The notes beneath the pieces are model-generated. The model was not told the DNA's origin. It saw only the letters and a list, made by a program, of their open reading frames with translations, and made no database searches. From assembly GCA_047626725.1 (NCBI GenBank), contig JBLHSG010000006.1:75273-139272 (forward strand): DNA of 64,000 bases, in the 5' to 3' direction. This DNA comes from Ascidiaceihabitans sp034111945 (GTDB taxonomy: Bacteria > Pseudomonadota > Alphaproteobacteria > Rhodobacterales > Rhodobacteraceae). Below are positions 59,766-64,000 of the stretch, one piece after another. Each line of letters opens with the position of its first letter. Position 1 is the stretch's first letter. The position numbers were made by a program, and so were the translations under genes.

Positions 59766-61496
59766 ATGTCACCTATGTTAATCCTACTTATTGCTGCTTT
59801 GGGTCCGATGATCGCTGTTTTTGACAGCCACGGCGATAACGATGGCGAGACCACAACCGGAGAAGATACGGTTGATCCTGATCCAACTCCTGAGACCGGC
59901 GATCAATTGTTTACGGGAACAGACGCCGTGAATGACGAATTCACCGGCGGCGCGGGCAATGACGTGATCAACGGTCTTGGTGGCGCAGACTCCTTGAACG
60001 GTGGTGCCGGTTTGGACACGATCGATGGTGGCGAAGGTGACGATGTTATCAACGGCAACCAAGGCGGCGACTCGCTGCTTGGTGGGGCTGGCAACGATGT
60101 GATTGGCGGCGGCGATGGCCAGGACGCAATCAGCGGTGGCGACGGCAACGATGCCGCGTCAGGCAATGCGGGCGCGGATACAATATCAGGCAATGCCGGC
60201 GATGACACATTGATTGGTGGCGACGGATTTGACGTTTTGAACGGCAACACAGGCAATGACAGCCTGAGCGGCGAAGACGACAACGATGACCTGAACGGCG
60301 GCGACGGCGATGACACATTGTTGGGCGGCAGCGGTGACGACACGCTGACTGGTAATGATGGTGCAGACAGCATCGAAGGCGGCAACGGCAACGACACAAT
60401 GAGCGGCAATGACGGCGACGATGTCCTGTTGGGCGGCGACGGAAACGACTCGATCAACGGTAACTCTGGCCTTGATACGCTGGACGGCGGATTGGGCGAC
60501 GACAGCCTGAACGGCGGCGGATTCAACGACGTGTTGGCTGGTGGCCTTGGCGCGGACAGCCTCGAAGGTGGGATTGGCGATGACACGCTATATGGCGGCG
60601 CAGCAGATGGCAGCCTGGACGCATCTGCAAACACGCTTTCTGGTGGTGACGGCAATGACGTTCTGAACATCGCAGGTACTGGCACAGCCACAGGCGGGGC
60701 GGGCAATGATGTGTTTACGTTGCTGAATGATGGCACCGATTTTGGCACGATCACTGAATATGTTGCCGCTGATGACAGCATCATTGTGCAAGTTGACGCA
60801 GGTGAAACTGTTATTGTCGCCAGCCAGACAGTCACAGCCACGGGTCTGGATGTTGTATTTTCCAACGGCGCAGTTGTGACCTTTACTGGACTGACGGCAG
60901 ACATTCCCGAATCAGAATTCACGTTCGTTGAGGCAGGACCGACAACGCCAACCCCTGATCCAACGGGCGAAGTTATCACGGACGAGCCGGGGCGCAGCAT
61001 CTCAGCGTCGCTGGAACCTGGACCGAGCCTGGCAAACATGGGCGACGGCGATGATACCGTTATTGGCAGCACGGGTCAGGATACGATCAATGGCGGCACA
61101 GGCGCAGACGTTCTGGGCGGCGGTGATGGCGACGACATTATCAGCGGCACAGATGTCGATCTGACAACTGCGTCAGATACTGATGCTGACGTGCTGGATG
61201 GCGGCGCGGGCGATGACCAATTGATCTTGGGCAACGGTGATAGTGCGACAGGCGGTGCTGGCGCGGACGACTTTATTGTGGCCTCTGATGTGACGGGCAA
61301 CGTGATCGTGTCAGATTTCAACCCATCCGAAGACGAGATCATCGTGCAAACCGAAACGGGCACAACGTTCCAAAGCCAAGCGGTTGTTGGTGGTGATTTG
61401 GTCATTACCCTAACAAACGCGTCGACCATCACGCTGACCGGTGTGACGGTGACGATCAACTCAACCTTGATCAGATTTGAGGATCCAACGCCTTAA
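59766..61496 (+). CDS. RTX calcium-binding repeat protein with duplicated tail module
   Basis: The 576-residue acidic protein begins with a hydrophobic segment (MSPMLILLIAALGPMIAVFD), then many glycine-rich GGxGxDxLx nonapeptides at about 60-316 and again at about 427-500. Each block is followed by a beta-rich tail module: ATGGAGNDVF (308) to FTFVEA, and ATGGAGADDF (494) to the C-terminus, which align without gaps at an offset of 186 residues. RTX proteins bind Ca2+ and are usually exported by type I secretion; no T1SS gene is in the window. The hydrophobic N-terminus is unlike typical RTX exports and looks like an anchor or a signal. Confidence 0.9.
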   Translation: MSPMLILLIAALGPMIAVFDSHGDNDGETTTGEDTVDPDPTPETGDQLFTGTDAVNDEFTGGAGNDVINGLGGADSLNGGAGLDTIDGGEGDDVINGNQGGDSLLGGAGNDVIGGGDGQDAISGGDGNDAASGNAGADTISGNAGDDTLIGGDGFDVLNGNTGNDSLSGEDDNDDLNGGDGDDTLLGGSGDDTLTGNDGADSIEGGNGNDTMSGNDGDDVLLGGDGNDSINGNSGLDTLDGGLGDDSLNGGGFNDVLAGGLGADSLEGGIGDDTLYGGAADGSLDASANTLSGGDGNDVLNIAGTGTATGGAGNDVFTLLNDGTDFGTITEYVAADDSIIVQVDAGETVIVASQTVTATGLDVVFSNGAVVTFTGLTADIPESEFTFVEAGPTTPTPDPTGEVITDEPGRSISASLEPGPSLANMGDGDDTVIGSTGQDTINGGTGADVLGGGDGDDIISGTDVDLTTASDTDADVLDGGAGDDQLILGNGDSATGGAGADDFIVASDVTGNVIVSDFNPSEDEIIVQTETGTTFQSQAVVGGDLVITLTNASTITLTGVTVTINSTLIRFEDPTP

Positions 61497-61533
61497 AACT
61501 TAAGGCAAACTGACTTTTGTTGGTTGACCTTAC

Positions 61534-61579
61534 AGCCTCCCTTTGATCTGACTTAATGTCGAACAAAGGGAGGCTTTTT
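61534..61579 (+). terminator. Terminator whose right arm contains the next Shine-Dalgarno
   Basis: AGCCTCCCTTTG (61534-61545) pairs perfectly with CAAAGGGAGGCT (61564-61575), followed by TTTT. The GGGAGG in the right arm is the Shine-Dalgarno of the gene starting at 61581, so termination and translation are mutually exclusive. Confidence 0.82.
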
Positions 61580-61580
61580 C

Positions 61581-62561
61581 ATGCCCGAAGTCAGTTTAGA
61601 CGAAATTGAACGTGTCGTTCAGGCGGCCCTGTTGGCCCATGGGGCTGACGCGTTTCCGGCCGCAGAAGTCGCCCGCGCTGTGCGCAAAGCAGAAAGCCAT
61701 GGCAACCGGATTTGCGGTCTGTACTATCTAGAAAGCTATTGCGCGCAATTGCGAACTGGCCGCGTCATTGGAAATGCTGTGCCAGCAGTATCAGCGCCGC
61801 GCCCTGCCGTTGTGCATGTGGACGCCGGATTTGGGTTTGCACAACCTGCATTCTCCTACGGATTAACACCTGCATTGGACGCAGCGCGCCGTTTTGGCAC
61901 CGCAACTTTGGCCGTCGCACATGCACACACCTGCACATCGCTGGGCTATTTCACCGAACAAATTGCCCGCGCAGGTTTTGTGGCAATTGGACTGACAAAT
62001 GCGTCACCCATCGTGGCCCCGCCAGGCGGCAAATCCCGCGTGATCGGGACCAACCCGATTGCGTTTTCGGTACCTGACGGCAAAGGCGGGTTGGCGATGC
62101 AATTTGACCAATCCACCACGATGGTCGCGCTGGGCAAAATCACGATGGCCAAGGCTGCGGGCACCTCCATTCCCGAAGGGTGGGCTGTCGACAAAGACGG
62201 TGTGCCGACAACAGATCCAGAGGCCGCATTGGCCGGATCATTGGTGTCTATGGGCGGGTACAAAGGCTGGGGCTTTGGTCTGATGGCCGAGATATTGGCC
62301 GCAGGAATGACTGGTTCGATCCTTAGTCAGGATGTGAAACCGCTTAAGGCACCAGAGGGGCCACATCACGACTTGGGTCAATACTACATCATCATGGACC
62401 CTGTGGTGTCAGACGGATTTGTTGAACGTTTAGAACGGATTGCCCAAGCCGTCAGCGAAGACGAAGGCGCGCGTATGCCCGGCCAAGGGCGTGTCGGCGC
62501 AGACCCTGTGGATGTGCCTGACGCAGTTTGGGCGCAAGCGTTGGAACTGTCTGCAGGGTGA
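61581..62561 (+). CDS. Ldh family oxidoreductase (malate/L-lactate dehydrogenase type)
   Basis: The 326-residue NAD(P)+-dependent dehydrogenase belongs to the Ldh_2 family. The N-terminal helical part AAEVARAVRKAESHGNRICG is typical (with a SHGxR-like SHGNRI), and DAGFGFAQPAFSYGLTPALD and TNASPIVAPPGGKSRVIGTN are conserved; SMGGYKGWGFGLMAEILAAG forms the C-terminal signature. It probably reduces or oxidises a 2-oxo acid such as malate, sulfolactate or ureidoglycolate. Substrate is not decided. Its Shine-Dalgarno lies in a terminator arm. Confidence 0.9.
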   Translation: MPEVSLDEIERVVQAALLAHGADAFPAAEVARAVRKAESHGNRICGLYYLESYCAQLRTGRVIGNAVPAVSAPRPAVVHVDAGFGFAQPAFSYGLTPALDAARRFGTATLAVAHAHTCTSLGYFTEQIARAGFVAIGLTNASPIVAPPGGKSRVIGTNPIAFSVPDGKGGLAMQFDQSTTMVALGKITMAKAAGTSIPEGWAVDKDGVPTTDPEAALAGSLVSMGGYKGWGFGLMAEILAAGMTGSILSQDVKPLKAPEGPHHDLGQYYIIMDPVVSDGFVERLERIAQAVSEDEGARMPGQGRVGADPVDVPDAVWAQALELSAG

Positions 62562-62676
62562 TTGTCGGGGTGGTGGGCCAAGGCCCATCTTACGCCTGCT
62601 GCGTCAACCAAGCACCCGAGGTGATGACAGCAATACCGGCCACGCGTGTCAGATTGATCGCCGAAACCTGCGTAAA

Positions 62677-63360
62677 TTATCCACAAATGCCCTTAATTTC
62701 CACCCCATCCCACGGCATGCGCACATCGTATTGACGCGATTGGGGCAGGGGCGCGACGGGCATTGCCCCTGAAATCAAGGTATGAAGCCGCTGCGTTCGC
62801 GGCGCTTGAGGGGCAAGAGCACGACAGCAAACGAATTCCTCAACAATTGCGCCTTGTTGTTCAAACCCATAGTCTGAAAACGCGCGTTTGTTGGCAATAT
62901 CAAAGAGATACGGATCGGCACCCTGTTCATGTTCCGATGCGGCCAGCAACGGTGAATAGCCGGTTTTCTGACGATTTTGCCATTGCCACACATGGGTTAA
63001 TTCGTGGCTCAGCAACATTGCGGCCACCAGTCCGATTTGATCAGGGTAGTCCGGCAGATAGTCGTCCAGATACCAATCTTTGTCGAACAAAACCGTGTTG
63101 AAGACGGCCACTGCGGCAGGTTTTGCGGTCACGATTTTTTCCGTGGCGGGGGGTAAAATGCGTTCGCGACATGTCGTTCGTGGCCGTGCCTTACGCTTGA
63201 ATGTGACCGCGCGCGTCGGGGCTCCGTCGTGTAAACGCACCTTTGCGATGTTCAGTTCGTCGCCGTGAATGGTCTTGGCGAACGCGACTTCTTGCGGGGT
63301 TAGGGGGCGTCCACATGCGGCTACAAAGGTTAACGCAACAAGGGCAATCATTCGGATCAT
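62677..63360 (-). CDS. Zincin-like lipoprotein with HExxH motif
   Basis: I start at the ATG at 63360, which overlaps the upstream stop (ATGA), giving 227 residues. The signal MIRMIALVALTFVAACGRPL has a lipobox with Cys16. LLSHELTHVWQW (HExxH at 119-123) and the downstream EQQGAIVEEF (Glu174/175) provide a gluzincin-type site; this resembles DUF4157-like peptidases or vgr-related proteins. The histidine and glutamate spacing fits a metalloprotease but activity is unproven. The last 50 residues are basic. Confidence 0.85.
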   Translation of the reverse strand: MIRMIALVALTFVAACGRPLTPQEVAFAKTIHGDELNIAKVRLHDGAPTRAVTFKRKARPRTTCRERILPPATEKIVTAKPAAVAVFNTVLFDKDWYLDDYLPDYPDQIGLVAAMLLSHELTHVWQWQNRQKTGYSPLLAASEHEQGADPYLFDIANKRAFSDYGFEQQGAIVEEFVCCRALAPQAPRTQRLHTLISGAMPVAPLPQSRQYDVRMPWDGVEIKGICG

Positions 63361-63764
63361 GACGGGCGTGCAAACGTTGCTGTGACGTGTGCGACGTCCT
63401 TGCCGTTGGGCCAAGTGGTCAGCACGCAGCGGGAGAAAATCAACGCGCGACCTTTGCGGGTGACTGTTGCCGTGGCGCGCAGCATGTCGCCGGTGCCGGG
63501 GCGCAGGAATTGAGTGTCGAGGGTGACCGTTGCGATGGGTTCCATTTCGCCCAAATTTCCGAGGCAGGCCAAGACCATAGCCGTATCGGCGAGGGTCGCC
63601 ATTGTCTGTCCCGACACGATGTTGCCCATGCGGGTGATCTGATCTGTGATCGGGATTTCAAGGACGGCGACATCGGCGCTGATGTCAGTGACTTTGGGCA
63701 TCAGGGCAAGAACCCACGGGGCAAAGTTATCGTCGAGGATCGCTTGAGCTTGATCGGGGGTCAT
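63357..63764 (-). CDS. PaaI family hotdog thioesterase
   Basis: The 135-residue protein is a single hotdog domain: LDDNFAPWVLALMPKVTDIS then GNIVSGQTMATLADTAMVLA, which is the helix-plus-acid pattern of PaaI-type thioesterases, and ATVTLDTQFLRPGTGDMLRA with GRALIFSRCVLTTWPNGKDV. It hydrolyses an acyl-CoA of unknown chain. It overlaps the zincin-like lipoprotein gene by four bases, so the two are co-translated. Confidence 0.93.
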   Translation of the reverse strand: MTPDQAQAILDDNFAPWVLALMPKVTDISADVAVLEIPITDQITRMGNIVSGQTMATLADTAMVLACLGNLGEMEPIATVTLDTQFLRPGTGDMLRATATVTRKGRALIFSRCVLTTWPNGKDVAHVTATFARPS

Positions 63765-63876
63765 GGATGGCCTTTGGCGTTGGTCAATGCGTTAACCCTA
63801 GCGATGGAGTTGGATATGTCGAGTGGTAGGTTTTGGAAACGTATCGTGAGAGCGCATGTAACCGGCTCTACGTTCT

Positions 63877-63897
63877 GGGGGTGTCATTGACACCTCC
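63877..63897. promoter_or_regulatory. 21-bp near-perfect palindrome upstream of the thioesterase operon
   Basis: GGGGGTGTCA-T-TGACACCTCC is a dyad with one G-T mismatch and a one-base centre, too tight for an RNA hairpin, so a DNA-binding dimer site is likely. It lies about 113 bases upstream of the thioesterase ATG. Confidence 0.45.
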
Positions 63898-63906
63898 GAG
63901 GCTGTC

Positions 63907-63947
63907 GCCGCCTTGCATTTGATTCATTTGATCAGATGCAAGACGGC
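63907..63947. repeat. Imperfect stem-loop near the right edge
   Basis: GCCGCCTTGCAT pairs with ATGCAAGACGGC (one C-A mismatch) around 17 bases. No T-tract follows. It may belong to the 3' end of a minus-strand gene that enters from the right; only seven residues and a stop of such a frame can be read (stop at 63969-63971), so I do not call it. Confidence 0.4.
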
Positions 63948-64000
63948 CTACGACCCGCGGTCAGGGGCTTAGGTTTGAAAAGACGATTTCATTGCGTTTT

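Noticed and set aside
59903..61072. 389-codon minus-strand frame opposite the RTX gene
   Set aside because: It is the antisense of GGxGxD repeats and gives a low-complexity Ser/Pro-rich sequence without a start signal or family resemblance.

Overview
The window reads as a chromosomal segment of a marine alphaproteobacterium of the Rhodobacteraceae (Roseobacter group). The support is a short ProS without the editing insertion, HdaA, a PccR-type regulator beside propionyl-CoA carboxylase, a betI-betC-betB-betA operon, a DUF1127 protein, and many small proteins of the roseobacter type. Genus is not resolved; an Octadecabacter/Loktanella/Yoonia-like relative is only a guess. The DNA is densely coding on both strands with many 1-8 nt gene overlaps. 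I see no rRNA or tRNA genes, insertion sequences, prophage or CRISPR array.

Layout. 1-4.9 kb: truncated GNAT, L33 (rpmG), a phosphatase-like protein, a DUF1272 zinc-binding protein, a Bax-inhibitor-1 protein, a DUF1127/LysR divergent pair and an XRE regulator. 5-8.9 kb: HisN-type phosphatase, 8-oxoguanine deaminase, a CAP protein and guanine deaminase, a purine-salvage cluster. 9-14 kb: MgtE, 5-formyl-THF cyclo-ligase, an XRE/DUF2975 pair, an outer-membrane barrel, a YmdB-type phosphoesterase and an EamA transporter. 14-21.4 kb: two SLC13 permeases bracket a BciA 8-vinyl reductase (a bacteriochlorophyll enzyme), a flavoprotein dehydrogenase and a BASS transporter. 21.5-24.4 kb: YebC, an ArgO/LysE exporter and an EamA transporter. 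24.4-29.7 kb: the bet operon behind a BetI-like operator, making glycine betaine from choline-O-sulfate and choline.

30.5-43.5 kb is the propionyl-CoA/methylmalonyl-CoA locus. It holds pccR, an MFS efflux gene, pccB, a run of small and secreted proteins (including three lipoproteins of 39-68 aa), pccA, a DUF4174 protein, a sulfotransferase-like protein and methylmalonyl-CoA mutase (scpA). TTTGCAA-type boxes lie upstream of both pccR and pccB, matching the known PccR motif core. 43.6-46.9 kb: VOC, GNAT, TerB/DnaJ, EEP-family and small secreted proteins. 46.9-52.5 kb: a minus-strand run of an AI-2E permease, hdaA, ppk1 and ppx. 52.6-59.6 kb: fasciclin, a lipoprotein, pepT, proS, DUF2937, and a LolC/E-type permease with LolD. 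59.8-64 kb: a 576-aa RTX protein with an internal duplication, an Ldh-family dehydrogenase, a zincin-like lipoprotein and a PaaI thioesterase.

The most interesting points are the bacteriochlorophyll gene away from any photosynthesis cluster, the PccR box architecture shared with an efflux pump, the small-protein island inside the pcc locus, the duplicated RTX module, and three places where a terminator or hairpin abuts or hides a translation start.
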